Assembly (NCBI GenBank): GCA_900538705.1
Contig: UPZG01000004.1
Coordinates: 62,001 to 126,000 of the forward strand
Length of the DNA: 64,000 nucleotides
Source: an uncultured Porphyromonadaceae bacterium
GTDB lineage: Bacteria; Bacteroidota; Bacteroidia; Bacteroidales; Barnesiellaceae_A
Direction of reading: 5' to 3'
Shown: positions 52,917 to 61,660 of the stretch, one piece after another
How the letters are laid out: each line of letters starts with the position of its first letter
How positions within the stretch are numbered: the first letter of the stretch is position 1
Notes under the pieces: model-generated
Database searches by the model: none
Seen by the model: only the letters and a program-made list of their open reading frames with translations
What the model was told of the DNA's origin: nothing
Position numbers and translations under genes: made by a program

Positions 52917-52943
52917 ATCAGCCCCCATGTTGTGGGGGCTGAT
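52917..52943 (-). terminator. Terminator of the Fe-ADH gene, between convergent genes
   Basis: ATCAGCCCCCA (52917-52927) pairs perfectly with TGGGGGCTGAT (52933-52943), loop TGTTG; the minus strand continues into TCGTTTTAAA. Confidence 0.85.
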
Positions 52944-52972
52944 AACAAATTGTATTTATCAGACAGGATTTT

Positions 52973-54154
52973 TTATCGCCATGATTCTTCATAGATACCG
53001 ACAATGTCAGTATCGGTCATTTGAATACGGTCACTCGTAAACATCACGCCCATAACTTCGCGTGCGTTGCGCATGAATTTTTCTGCTTCATCAAAAGAAA
53101 TACCGTAATCAGACATTTTCAAGTCGGCAACACCGCACGCCTCTTGTAAGTGAGTAAGAGCCGTAATGAAATCCTCGGCTTTGTTGGCGTCGGGTATACC
53201 CATGACGCGGGCCATACGGATGAATCGCTCATCGCATGCATGGTTGCGAACAAAATATGAGAAGTATGCACGACTAATCATAATCAGTCCGGCACCGTGT
53301 GGAAGGTTGGGATGATAAGCCGAAAGAGCATGTTCCATACCATGTTCACTGGTAATGAGAGTCAGACACATGACAACTCCAGAAAGTGTATTGGCAAAGG
53401 CTACATGAGTACGGGCTCCCAAGTCGCTACCATCCTTCACTGCGCGTGGCAGGTATTTGGCCAAGTTTTCGATGGCGGTCAGAGCATACATGTCGCTCAT
53501 CAGATTAGCCCCTTTGGCAATGTAGCCCTCGATACTGTGAAACAGTGCATCAAAACCTTGATAGGCGGTGAATCCGGCAGGTACACTGAGCATCAGCTCG
53601 GAATCGACAACTGCCAAACATGGATATAGGCTGGGAGCTCCGATAAAGGCTTTTTCGTAGGTGTCTTCCTTTGTGATGACTCCGGCACTATCGGTTTCCG
53701 ACCCAGTGCCGGCCGTTGTTGTGATAGCTATAATTGGTAGCGGCGTGTTAGGAATGGGATGTCCTTTCCCGGATCCTACAGCAACATAATCCCACAAATC
53801 GCCGTCATTTGTTGCCATAACTGCAATGGCTTTTGTGCAATCCATGACACTTCCTCCTCCTAATGCAACCAGAAAATCGCATCCTGTCGTGCGTGCGGCT
53901 TCTGCTCCAGCATTTACATTGGCAACTGTAGGGTTGGGTGAAACCCCATCAAAAACTTCCGATTCGACACCGGCTTTTTTCAGTTGCTCTTCGGTGCGTG
54001 CCAAATATCCGTTTGCACGAGTAGATTTACCGTTGGAAATTACTATCAGAGCTTTTTTCCCAGGCATGGGTTGTTTGCCTAGTTGGTTTAACATTCCTGC
54101 CCCAAACATGACGCGGGTAGGAACATACATGTCATAAACCAAATTAGTATCCAT
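52973..54154 (-). CDS. Iron-containing alcohol dehydrogenase
   Basis: 393 residues. NAD(P)-dependent group III alcohol dehydrogenase. N-terminal Rossmann-like half with PTRVMFGAGMLNQLG and the nucleotide motif VALGGGSVMDCTKA, then ITTTAGTGSETDSAGVI. The Fe ligands appear in the C-terminal helical half: Asp in SELMLSVPAG region, His in GFDALFHSIEGYI and SEHGMEHALSAYH, and NLPHGAGL. Similar to butanol-dehydrogenase-like enzymes. Twenty-one bases downstream of the CMD-cupin gene, so one transcript. Confidence 0.92.
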   Translation of the reverse strand: MDTNLVYDMYVPTRVMFGAGMLNQLGKQPMPGKKALIVISNGKSTRANGYLARTEEQLKKAGVESEVFDGVSPNPTVANVNAGAEAARTTGCDFLVALGGGSVMDCTKAIAVMATNDGDLWDYVAVGSGKGHPIPNTPLPIIAITTTAGTGSETDSAGVITKEDTYEKAFIGAPSLYPCLAVVDSELMLSVPAGFTAYQGFDALFHSIEGYIAKGANLMSDMYALTAIENLAKYLPRAVKDGSDLGARTHVAFANTLSGVVMCLTLITSEHGMEHALSAYHPNLPHGAGLIMISRAYFSYFVRNHACDERFIRMARVMGIPDANKAEDFITALTHLQEACGVADLKMSDYGISFDEAEKFMRNAREVMGVMFTSDRIQMTDTDIVGIYEESWR

Positions 54155-54175
54155 AATGATTTATTCTTATAAAAT

Positions 54176-55000
54176 TTATTTCAATTTACTATATTCTTCG
54201 TTTGATACCGGTTCAAGCCATTCGTTGGATGTTTCTTCTCCGGGAATCTCAAAAGCCAGATGTGCAAACCAACTGTCTGCTGCAGCTCCGTGCCAATGTT
54301 TTACATTGGCAGGAATATGGATTACTGTACCCGGAAGGATTTCAACGGCAGGTTTCCCCTCTTCCTGATACCAGCCTCGGCCGGCAACACCTATGAGCAT
54401 TTGTCCTCCACCGTTTTTAGCATGGTGTATATGCCAGTTGTTGCGACAACCCGGCTCGAAAGTTACATTTGATATGGATACTTGTTCACGTGAGATAGGT
54501 GCCAGGTAGCTGTTGCCAATGAAATATTGGGCGTATGCCGTATTAGGTTCACCAATAGGGAATATCATCTCCCGTTGGAAAGCGGCTTTGGCATCTGTTA
54601 CTGTTGTATCTTCTGCCCATACATCTTTGGCCAATCGGAAAGCAGCCCATGCCTTAGGCCATCCGGCATAGAAACCAATGTGAGTGAGAATCTCTGCTAT
54701 TTCGGTACGTGAAATGCCGTTTTGTTTGGCTGTCTGAAGGTGGTAGGTCAGTGATGAATCTGTGATTCCTTGGCTGATGAGTGAAGTGATAGTTACCAAA
54801 CTGCGGTCACGAAGACCGAGTTTGTCTGTCCGACTCCAAACTTCTCCGAATAGTACGTCATCATTCAATTCTGCAAATTGGGGGGCAAATTCCCCAAGCT
54901 GGTCACGGCCAGCAGTCTGCTTGATTTTTTCCTGTGCCATAATTGTAGTTCCATTAATTAACAGTGCGACAAGCGCAAACATTATTTTGGTTTTCATCAT
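54176..55000 (-). CDS. Carboxymuconolactone decarboxylase-cupin fusion protein
   Basis: 274 residues. A signal peptide (MMKTKIMFALVALLINGTTIMAQ) is followed by a CMD (AhpD-like) domain at about 40-125 (LFGEVWSRTDKLGLRDRSLVTITSLISQGI, EIAEILTHIGFYAGWPKAWAA) and a C-terminal cupin at about 165-260 with metal ligands in CRNNWHIHHAKNGGGQ and VKHWHGAAAD. The AhpD-type CxxC is absent, so a peroxidase role is unlikely. CMD-cupin fusions resemble manganese-cupin hydroxynitrile lyases only in the cupin part. Co-transcribed with the Fe-ADH, hinting at aldehyde or alcohol detoxification (inference). Confidence 0.85.
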   Translation of the reverse strand: MMKTKIMFALVALLINGTTIMAQEKIKQTAGRDQLGEFAPQFAELNDDVLFGEVWSRTDKLGLRDRSLVTITSLISQGITDSSLTYHLQTAKQNGISRTEIAEILTHIGFYAGWPKAWAAFRLAKDVWAEDTTVTDAKAAFQREMIFPIGEPNTAYAQYFIGNSYLAPISREQVSISNVTFEPGCRNNWHIHHAKNGGGQMLIGVAGRGWYQEEGKPAVEILPGTVIHIPANVKHWHGAAADSWFAHLAFEIPGEETSNEWLEPVSNEEYSKLK

Positions 55001-55373
55001 GATTTAATTTATTTGTTCTCAAATTTTTTCTACTGCAAAATTATTTGAATTTGATTTTAGAGTTAGTATACAATTTACCGATATTTCTACCCGAACATTG
55101 GGTAAAATAATAGACTCATTTAAATACACAATATGGATGGAAATAGAAGAATATTTGTGGCTTTATGCTTAAGAGGTTCATACGAAACTTATCATCAAAA
55201 TCACATATTAATAAGGGGGGATAAAGAAAATTAAACATGTTTGAATATCTTGTTGTTAAAATGGTATTATATAAGATGTAATGAGACAAAAACATTTCGA
55301 AAACTAATTTTTTGTTTGTCTCAGCGCTTACCATTTCGTATATTTGCAAAACAAACTCTATAAATTCAATCGT
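55001..55373. other. Divergent intergenic region
   Basis: 373 bases between the CMD-cupin gene and the DJ-1 gene. It holds the DJ-1 promoter at 55315-55346; the remainder is AT-rich with no credible gene. A minus-strand frame at 55116-55349 has no sequence likeness to a real protein. Confidence 0.5.
55315..55346 (+). promoter_or_regulatory. Promoter of the DJ-1 gene and trmD
   Basis: TTTG at 55315-55318, 20 bases, TATATTTG at 55339-55346, 27 bases before the ATG at 55374. Confidence 0.72.
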
Positions 55374-55922
55374 ATGAAAAAATCGTATGTTTTTTTAGCT
55401 GAAGGTTTCGAGGAAATGGAAGCCCTCGCAGTTGTAGATATATTGCGTCGTGCCGGTATGCCCGTAGAAACAGTATCGGTGACTCACGATAAAAATGTAA
55501 CAGGTTCACATGGTATAACTGTTGTGGCCGATAGTATGATAGGTGAAGTTGCTCGCTATGCCGATGCAGAGTGGCTGGTATTGCCCGGCGGTATGCCCGG
55601 CATGACCAATTTGGCGGCCTGCGATACTTTGTGTCACCTACTGAAGGTTCATGCCGAGGAGGGTAAGCCTACGGCAGCTATCTGTGCATCTCCTTCTGTG
55701 TTAGGTAAGCTTGGCTTGCTTGCCGGTCGTAAGGCTACTTGTTATCCCGGTTTTGAAGCTAATCTTTTGGGAGCTGCTGTTACTGGTGAGCGTTGTACGG
55801 TCGATGGTAATATAACTACGGCAAACGGTCCTTCGTCGGCAATGGCTTTTGCTCTTGCACTTGTAGAACAGTCTGTTGGTAAAAAGGTAGCTCAAGAGGT
55901 AGCCGCTGGCATGTTGCTGTAA
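55374..55922 (+). CDS. DJ-1/PfpI family protein
   Basis: 182 residues from the ATG at 55374 (MKKSYVFLAEGFEEMEALAVVDIL; the upstream extension precedes the promoter and is rejected). The DJ-1 signature is complete: Glu in EGFEEMEA, the nucleophilic elbow AAICASPSVLGKLGLLAGRKATCYPGFE with the reactive Cys near residue 105, and VTGERCTVDGNITTANGPSSAMAFALALVE. Members act as glyoxalase III or deglycase-like stress proteins. Fifteen bases before trmD. Confidence 0.92.
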   Translation: MKKSYVFLAEGFEEMEALAVVDILRRAGMPVETVSVTHDKNVTGSHGITVVADSMIGEVARYADAEWLVLPGGMPGMTNLAACDTLCHLLKVHAEEGKPTAAICASPSVLGKLGLLAGRKATCYPGFEANLLGAAVTGERCTVDGNITTANGPSSAMAFALALVEQSVGKKVAQEVAAGMLL

Positions 55923-55937
55923 TAAGATTATTGCTCC

Positions 55938-56618
55938 ATGCGCATAGATATACTGACAGTCTTGCCAGAGTTGCTCGATGGTCCACTAAACAACTCTATC
56001 CTAAAACGCGCGCAGAACAAAGGCCTTGTAGAAATTGCAGTGCATAATTTGCGTGACTATACACTCGATAAACATCGTCGTGTCGACGATTATCCCTTTG
56101 GAGGCGAGGCGGGAATGGTAATGCAAATAGAGCCTGTAGACCGGGCTATTACCTCCTTGAAGGCGCAACGAGATTACGACGAAGTGATATTCACCTCGCC
56201 CGATGGAGAGCTTTTCGACCAGCCTATGGCAAACTCGCTCTCGTTGCTGCACAATATCATTATTCTTTGCGGCCATTATAAAGGGATAGATTATCGCATA
56301 CGCGAACATCTGGTCACTCGCGAAATTTCGGTGGGTGACTATGTACTGACGGGTGGAGAGCTTCCGGCGGCTATTATAGCCGATGCCGTGGTCCGTCTCA
56401 TACCCGGAGCTATCGGCGATGAGCAGTCGGCTTTGAGCGACTCGTTTCAAGACAATCTTTTGGCTCCGCCTGTTTATACACGACCTGCCGACTATAAAGG
56501 GTGGCGTGTACCCGACATTTTATTGTCGGGACACCAGCGCAAGATAGACGAGTGGCGATATGAGCAAGCTTTGGAGCGTACTCGCCGCCTTCGTCCCGGT
56601 TTACTCAAAGAGGAGTAG
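55938..56618 (+). CDS. trmD: tRNA (guanine-37-N1)-methyltransferase
   Basis: 226 residues. SAM-dependent SPOUT enzyme that methylates G37 to prevent frameshifting. Family marks: MRIDILTVLPELLDGPLNNSI, DDYPFGGEAGMVMQIEP, the knot segment LCGHYKGIDYRIREHL, ISVGDYVLTGGELPA and SGHQRKIDEWRYEQALERTR. Length is typical. rpsP and rimM are not adjacent, unlike in many other phyla. Confidence 0.96.
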   Translation: MRIDILTVLPELLDGPLNNSILKRAQNKGLVEIAVHNLRDYTLDKHRRVDDYPFGGEAGMVMQIEPVDRAITSLKAQRDYDEVIFTSPDGELFDQPMANSLSLLHNIIILCGHYKGIDYRIREHLVTREISVGDYVLTGGELPAAIIADAVVRLIPGAIGDEQSALSDSFQDNLLAPPVYTRPADYKGWRVPDILLSGHQRKIDEWRYEQALERTRRLRPGLLKEE

Positions 56619-56678
56619 AAATATAGGTGGCAAATAGGTGCTCCATCTCTTTGAGTCTGTGATGTGGAATCGTTATTT

Positions 56679-56724
56679 ATAGCAGTAATAGCCTTGTCGT
56701 TTGAGGACTATTACTGCTATTTGT
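56679..56724 (+). terminator. Terminator after trmD
   Basis: ATAGCAGTAATAG (56679-56691) pairs perfectly over 13 bp with 56708-56720, then TTGTAT. The rest of 56619-56856 shows nothing recognisable. Confidence 0.75.
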
Positions 56725-56856
56725 ATAGTGAGGAGGCTTTGGAAAATTTATCATAATTATTGTGGCAGGTGATTTAATTCTCTTATTATGTGCTGATAGC
56801 GAGAAGTTTTTGTCTATTTTATGGGAGAAAGATGGTGAAAAACTGACATTATTTCA

Positions 56857-56864
56857 TACTTTTG
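56857..56864 (+). promoter_or_regulatory. -7 box of the DUF4834 gene
   Basis: TACTTTTG, 57 bases before the ATG at 56921; -33 partner not clear. Confidence 0.45.
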
Positions 56865-56920
56865 TATTCGGTATAGATTTTGATACTTTATCAGTAACTG
56901 TAATTAAATAGAATAAATAT

Positions 56921-57175
56921 ATGTGCCTATTCAGAGGGCTTCTTTTGCCTATTATATTTCTTGTGTTTTTACTTCCCGTGATATTATTTATGTCTTTGGG
57001 CAGAAGTTGGGTATCGTGGCGTAACCGTGATAAGAATAATCGTAATTCGTCGCGCAATCGTAATACAGATGAGACGCAACAAACATATTCGAGTTATGAT
57101 ACAAAAGAGGTTATTGACCCGGCAAAGATTGAATATATAGACTTTGAGGAAGTAGAAAAGGACGAGAAGTCTTAG
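56921..57175 (+). CDS. DUF4834 family small membrane protein
   Basis: 84 residues. One N-terminal helix (GLLLPIIFLVFLLPVILFM), an Asn/Arg-rich linker, and a conserved end DPAKIEYIDFEEVEKDEKS; this build (helix, disordered basic linker, short acidic Y-x-DFEE tail) fits the Bacteroidota DUF4834 family. Function unknown; inner membrane with cytoplasmic tail. A weak hairpin (TATAGAG 57202-57208 / 57224-57230) follows. Confidence 0.72.
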   Translation: MCLFRGLLLPIIFLVFLLPVILFMSLGRSWVSWRNRDKNNRNSSRNRNTDETQQTYSSYDTKEVIDPAKIEYIDFEEVEKDEKS

Positions 57176-57316
57176 CCATACTCTTATTCCTTACCGTTAT
57201 TTATAGAGCCTTAAATGAAGGTGCTCTATAGGTCTGATAATTGAGTATGGGGTAAAAGGCTTGAGAAATGTAATTGAGCAAAATTTGTTTTAGATATTAC
57301 CTCTTAATAACTAAAG

Positions 57317-57358
57317 AGCGACCTCAGGACGAATAGATTGGTATTCCCTGAGGTCGCT
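57317..57358. terminator. Terminator between the DUF4834 and 57407 genes
   Basis: AGCGACCTCAGG (57317-57328) pairs perfectly with CCTGAGGTCGCT (57347-57358). It lies between convergent genes; the minus strand continues CTTTAGTT. Confidence 0.75.
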
Positions 57359-57406
57359 GTATTAATTCCTGCCAGCTATAGCAAAAGGTATGGTTGCTGT
57401 TTAGTT

Positions 57407-59524
57407 TTATTTATCCTTAATGACTATCTTCCTGTTTTCTGTACTGTTATCAATATATTTGATTGACTGAATATAAATACCGTCGGTTGGATTGATAACT
57501 TGCCGGCCAGTTAAATCGAAATAGATTATTTCGCGTACTTCTTTTTGTAAAGAGGCATTTATGGCATCAACATCTCCTGTGGAAGAAAATTTTAGGCAGG
57601 GATTTATAGTTTCTGTCATGGTATTACCCGACGCATCGCTGAGCGTGATGCGCAGGTCATATAAGCTATTGGTCTCAGAGATTGAAATTGCACTTAAGTC
57701 GGTTTCGTAGATAAAGCCGAAACATTCGTCAAGTTCATAACCAATTTGTGTGGTCGATAATTCTGTCCACTGATTATTGCCATGAAATGAATATTCAACT
57801 TTTACAGATTCGGGAGCTGTATAGTTGTCGAAGTTGCCGGTGATTTCGTTGTAGTTTAGGTCTATGGTAGAAAGGTAGAGTTTTGCGCCATCGGGTTTTT
57901 CAAATGCATATCCCACGCTGCCATCGGCGTCACGTACCAATATGCCACTCAATGTGGGTGCTGTCAGGTCTTCCTGAGTCATATCAATGTGCAAGATAGT
58001 TGTAGTTTCTCCACCTATATTATCCAATGTATAATTCCTGTTTTTGTAGGTAAAATCAAGTATTCCGGCCGGATTTTGTTTAGTATACCACGATTCCATT
58101 TTTTTATTCAGTTCCGATACCTTGCACTCCTCGACGATGGTCTCGCCGTTGTATGTTGCAGAGACTGTGGATGATAGGACGTCTGCATGACGCTTGTCTC
58201 CAAGCAATCCGCCGCTACTGTAAGTGTATTCACTGGCGGCCATATTGTATTCGGGCATGTAAAGCATAAGATTGTATATGCCAATGTATGCGGGACCTGA
58301 GCCATAGTTCTGACGTAACTGTGATGGTGTATAGTTCAAAAAAGATTTACTGTCGATACATTTGCCGAAAAGTGGTTCCATAGGATTATATCCTATTATG
58401 TTTTCATTATTTTCTCGTATGTAAAAAGGCGTACTTGTGTGATAGATGTCTGTTTCGTATAGTTCGTAGTTGATGCCCCAATGATAATTATGGTCTTTTG
58501 TATTATTTCCCGAACTCCATACTTTGGCAAAGTCAGTATCGACCTCTCCGAATCCTACAAGAAACCCTCCATTGTAATAGTTACCAACACTAATCATATT
58601 GTTGCTTTCGCGGGTGTAAGTTTCATATGCGGGGCTTGGTTCTATAACAGGATTATAACATGCGTAGTTGGTGTAATCATTTGATAGGGTGTTATTACCA
58701 GATAATGGCGTGGTACATATACCGGTAGTGTATATGTTACCATCATTTTTTTCTAAGATAGTGCTATTGGTGAATATGTAGTCTGAATCGTTTTCTGTAA
58801 GATTGGTGTATATATCGCCGAAATATATATCGGGGTTGGCGAAAGAAGAGGGTATATACGGATATGAGTATAGTAGATATGTTGATATAAGTTGAGCCTT
58901 ATTATAGATGATACTCATAACTCCACCATTTACAATATTTCCTTCTCGCGTATAAGAGACTCCTCCGTTTGATGTATTTTCTCCAACCGGCCAAGTTAGT
59001 AATTCACCGTTAATGTCCTTGGGGCGGAACCCTATATAATTTGTAGCATCAGCGAGGTTACACTTTACTTCTGTCGATACTGTGGGGTCGATATGATAGA
59101 CAAGCAGATATAAAGCATTCTCGATAGAAGCGCTGATGAGTACATCTGAACCGCTCTCGGGTACCATGATGGTGATTGATTCTCTATTGAATGAACCAGA
59201 CGTATAATTGTCCCTGTTCATTAAATAATATGACCATGATACTTCTAAAAGTTGTCCTTCTGCTTTTAATGTTACAGGGATTAAGTTGGCTTGTCTGTTT
59301 GCCGGTTGTTGTTGCTTGTTATTTTTGTAGGAAATAGGTGTTGGAGTAATTTCTCCGTTTTTATTCATTTCAATGACACTACCACACACTATCACATCGC
59401 TCAGTTTTGTGTCTGGAACTTGTAAGACTTGACCTCTTTGTGTCGTAACAATGTTTTTGACATTGGCTGTAGCCAAAATTGGCAGTGCGCATACCGCCAT
59501 GATGATAAGGAATAGATTTTTCAT
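57407..59524 (-). CDS. Large secreted protein with type IX-like C-terminus, unknown function
   Basis: 705 residues. Signal peptide (MKNLFLIIMAVCALPILATA). The middle, from about residue 30 to 600, is beta-rich and unusually high in Asn, Tyr, Ser and Thr, with no recognised enzymatic motif. The last 75 residues (VREIIYFDLTGRQVINPTDGIYIQSIKY... RKIVIKDK) have the FDLTGR-x-V and GIYI pattern of type IX C-terminal sorting domains. Probably exported to or beyond the outer membrane. Divergent from the TPR/LuxR-type regulator at 59679, which may control it. Confidence 0.75.
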   Translation of the reverse strand: MKNLFLIIMAVCALPILATANVKNIVTTQRGQVLQVPDTKLSDVIVCGSVIEMNKNGEITPTPISYKNNKQQQPANRQANLIPVTLKAEGQLLEVSWSYYLMNRDNYTSGSFNRESITIMVPESGSDVLISASIENALYLLVYHIDPTVSTEVKCNLADATNYIGFRPKDINGELLTWPVGENTSNGGVSYTREGNIVNGGVMSIIYNKAQLISTYLLYSYPYIPSSFANPDIYFGDIYTNLTENDSDYIFTNSTILEKNDGNIYTTGICTTPLSGNNTLSNDYTNYACYNPVIEPSPAYETYTRESNNMISVGNYYNGGFLVGFGEVDTDFAKVWSSGNNTKDHNYHWGINYELYETDIYHTSTPFYIRENNENIIGYNPMEPLFGKCIDSKSFLNYTPSQLRQNYGSGPAYIGIYNLMLYMPEYNMAASEYTYSSGGLLGDKRHADVLSSTVSATYNGETIVEECKVSELNKKMESWYTKQNPAGILDFTYKNRNYTLDNIGGETTTILHIDMTQEDLTAPTLSGILVRDADGSVGYAFEKPDGAKLYLSTIDLNYNEITGNFDNYTAPESVKVEYSFHGNNQWTELSTTQIGYELDECFGFIYETDLSAISISETNSLYDLRITLSDASGNTMTETINPCLKFSSTGDVDAINASLQKEVREIIYFDLTGRQVINPTDGIYIQSIKYIDNSTENRKIVIKDK

Positions 59525-59590
59525 ACTACATAGTTTTAGAATTGCAAGTCAAATATAAAATGATAAGAACGGCGCAAACAAATATTGTAA

Positions 59591-59609
59591 GTGGACAATA
59601 GGTGGACAA
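59591..59609. promoter_or_regulatory. Direct repeat in the shared regulator promoter region
   Basis: GTGGACAA occurs at 59591-59598 and 59602-59609, 11 bases apart (one helical turn), just upstream of the -33 box of the 59679 gene and about 70 bases upstream of the divergent 57407 gene. Candidate binding site for a dimeric regulator. Confidence 0.4.
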
Positions 59610-59619
59610 CTGTCATTTT

Positions 59620-59651
59620 CTTGTTCATAATACCTATTTTATGTACATTTG
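59620..59651 (+). promoter_or_regulatory. Promoter of the TPR/LuxR-type regulator
   Basis: CTTG at 59620-59623, 20 bases, TACATTTG at 59644-59651, 27 bases before the ATG at 59679. Confidence 0.65.
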
Positions 59652-59678
59652 TGTAGAAATATATTATGTATTAGTGCT

Positions 59679-61430
59679 ATGTTGAGAGGTTTAATTGTTG
59701 TTTGTTGCATTATATGTTCTTTGTCGCTTTTTTCGGCATCGCATTGGCCGTCGGTTAATGATAAGTTCGATGTGTTAAATGATAGTATGGAGCTGTTGCA
59801 ACAGAAAGGCCGTTCGTCTCTGCCCAAAATGGAGAAAATTTTGGTAGAGATGGGGGAAATGTCGGAGCTTGATGGTGCACCGCAAGCCGAGGCTTTGCGT
59901 ACCCAATTTTGGCATGCGAATTTACTTATTGCAAAAGGTGAAACTCAAGAGGCTAAAAGCATATTGAATTCGGCTATTTCTGCAACAGATTCTATAAGTA
60001 TGCCGTATGATTATGCGCGTTTGTGGCAAGCATATGTATCTATAAATAATGGATATGGGCAACAAATAGAAGACTATATGCGTGTAAGGAATAACGTCAA
60101 AGTCTTTTCTGCTTATAAAGATACGTTAAACCTTGCTTTATCGATATTTTCTTTAGGACATATTTCCCTTTTGGCCGAGGATGCCGAGCAAGCGTTGAAA
60201 TATCTTCAGGAATCTGATTCGTTATTTGAAATATTGAAGATGCCTAGCAAGCAACAGGTTAATAGGCTCTTGATAGCCGATGCAATGGATATGTTAGATA
60301 GAAAAGATGATGCATATACGTTGCTCAAAGGGTTGCTTCAATCTGAAGAGTGCCAGAAAGATACGTCGTTTATGGTTTTGGTCTTATTTTCGGCACAGTG
60401 GCATGCTCGTGATGCAAAAGAGCAATCGGAATTGGTGCATAAGGCGTATGAATTTTCGCGAAAGCAAAGTGATAAATATAATTTTGCATTGGCGAGTATG
60501 AATCTTGCCAATGATTATTTGAAGCACAGTTTAGAAGACTCGGCATTGTTTCATATGTACGATGCAATAGATTATTTCGGGGAGATAGGAGCCTCTGAGA
60601 TGTATTCGGCCGGCTGCAAGATAATGTCTGATATTTTTGCCTCTAAGCAAATGTGGGATAGTGCATACTATTATATATCGCAACATGTAAGTATAGATGA
60701 TTCACTCAAGGTTATCGAACGATACAATCAAGTGAAAATTGCAGAGAATCGCGAGAGCATACGTCATTATGAACAGACGTTGCAATATGAAAAGTCGATG
60801 AAGCAAATGTATGTTGTCATATCTATTCTTGTACTGATGGCTATTGTAGCAATTGCCGCTTACTTGATAACCTTTGTACAAAATAAACGTAAGCGGGCTG
60901 AAATGGAGCAGCAGTTGAAGACCCTTGAGAATATAGAGTTGTCGATGCGCTTGGAAAATGAACATTTGAAAAATCAAAATTACCAGCATGAATTAGAACG
61001 TAAAAACAGGGAGGCAACTTCATCGGCTCTTTTGATAACTGAAAAAGACAGGCTGCTCGATGAGTTGAACAAGAAAATAAATAGGGAGAGGGAGGCCGGA
61101 AATATTAATCCTTCAACGGCAACAGTGTTACGAAGTCAGATTCGTTCTCAGATGAGTGCCGATGATGACTGGCAGTTTTTCAAATTACGTTTTGAGCAAG
61201 TGCATTCTCAATTTTTTGTCAAATTAAAGGAGCGCGTTCCGTCATTGACCGAGAAGGAGATGCACCTATGTGCCTATATCTGTATAGGAATGTCTAATGA
61301 GCAGTTGGCCAGAGTCCTTTCGGTAGGAAGCGAGGCAATAAAGAAAGCGCGTTATAGATTGAGAAAGAAGCTGCCTCTTAAAGATAATGAGACGATAGAA
61401 TCTTTTATACGTTCGGTCGATGTCATGTGA
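59679..61430 (+). CDS. Membrane-bound TPR regulator with LuxR-like HTH
   Basis: 583 residues from the ATG at 59679 (a TTG 30 bases earlier lies in the promoter). A signal or anchor helix (MLRGLIVVCCIICSLSLF), about 340 residues of helical TPR-like pairs outside the membrane (for example EALRTQFWHANLLIAKGETQEAKSILNSA, ALKYLQESDSLFEILK), a second membrane helix (MYVVISILVLMAIVAIAAYLITFV), a long coiled coil (KRKRAEMEQQLKTLENIELSMRLENEHLKNQ), and a C-terminal LuxR-like helix-turn-helix (PSLTEKEMHLCAYICIGMSNEQLARVLSVGSEAIKKARYRLRKKL). A one-component sensor seen often in Bacteroidota; the ligand is unknown. Possible target: the divergent 57407 gene. Confidence 0.88.
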   Translation: MLRGLIVVCCIICSLSLFSASHWPSVNDKFDVLNDSMELLQQKGRSSLPKMEKILVEMGEMSELDGAPQAEALRTQFWHANLLIAKGETQEAKSILNSAISATDSISMPYDYARLWQAYVSINNGYGQQIEDYMRVRNNVKVFSAYKDTLNLALSIFSLGHISLLAEDAEQALKYLQESDSLFEILKMPSKQQVNRLLIADAMDMLDRKDDAYTLLKGLLQSEECQKDTSFMVLVLFSAQWHARDAKEQSELVHKAYEFSRKQSDKYNFALASMNLANDYLKHSLEDSALFHMYDAIDYFGEIGASEMYSAGCKIMSDIFASKQMWDSAYYYISQHVSIDDSLKVIERYNQVKIAENRESIRHYEQTLQYEKSMKQMYVVISILVLMAIVAIAAYLITFVQNKRKRAEMEQQLKTLENIELSMRLENEHLKNQNYQHELERKNREATSSALLITEKDRLLDELNKKINREREAGNINPSTATVLRSQIRSQMSADDDWQFFKLRFEQVHSQFFVKLKERVPSLTEKEMHLCAYICIGMSNEQLARVLSVGSEAIKKARYRLRKKLPLKDNETIESFIRSVDVM

Positions 61431-61589
61431 TAGAGAGGCCGAGATGTGTTTGTTTGTTGCCCTGGATTGAAAATAGAATAGGGGGGACGCCTGTAGAAAA
61501 TGGGCACTTTGTATAGCAATGGTAGCTTTTGTAGAAACATCAGCTGCCGCATTATCTGCGACATGTTTTTGTTATACGAATAAATTATG

Positions 61590-61632
61590 AGGGTGACCCC
61601 AAAGTCATATAGACCATGAAAGGGTCACCCTT
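61590..61632. terminator. Terminator between the regulator and thiL
   Basis: AGGGTGACCC (61590-61599) pairs perfectly with GGGTCACCCT (61622-61631), loop of 22 bases, tail TATAATAAT. Lies between convergent genes. Confidence 0.75.
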
Positions 61633-61660
61633 ATAATAATATCATGTCGACAATCTTATG

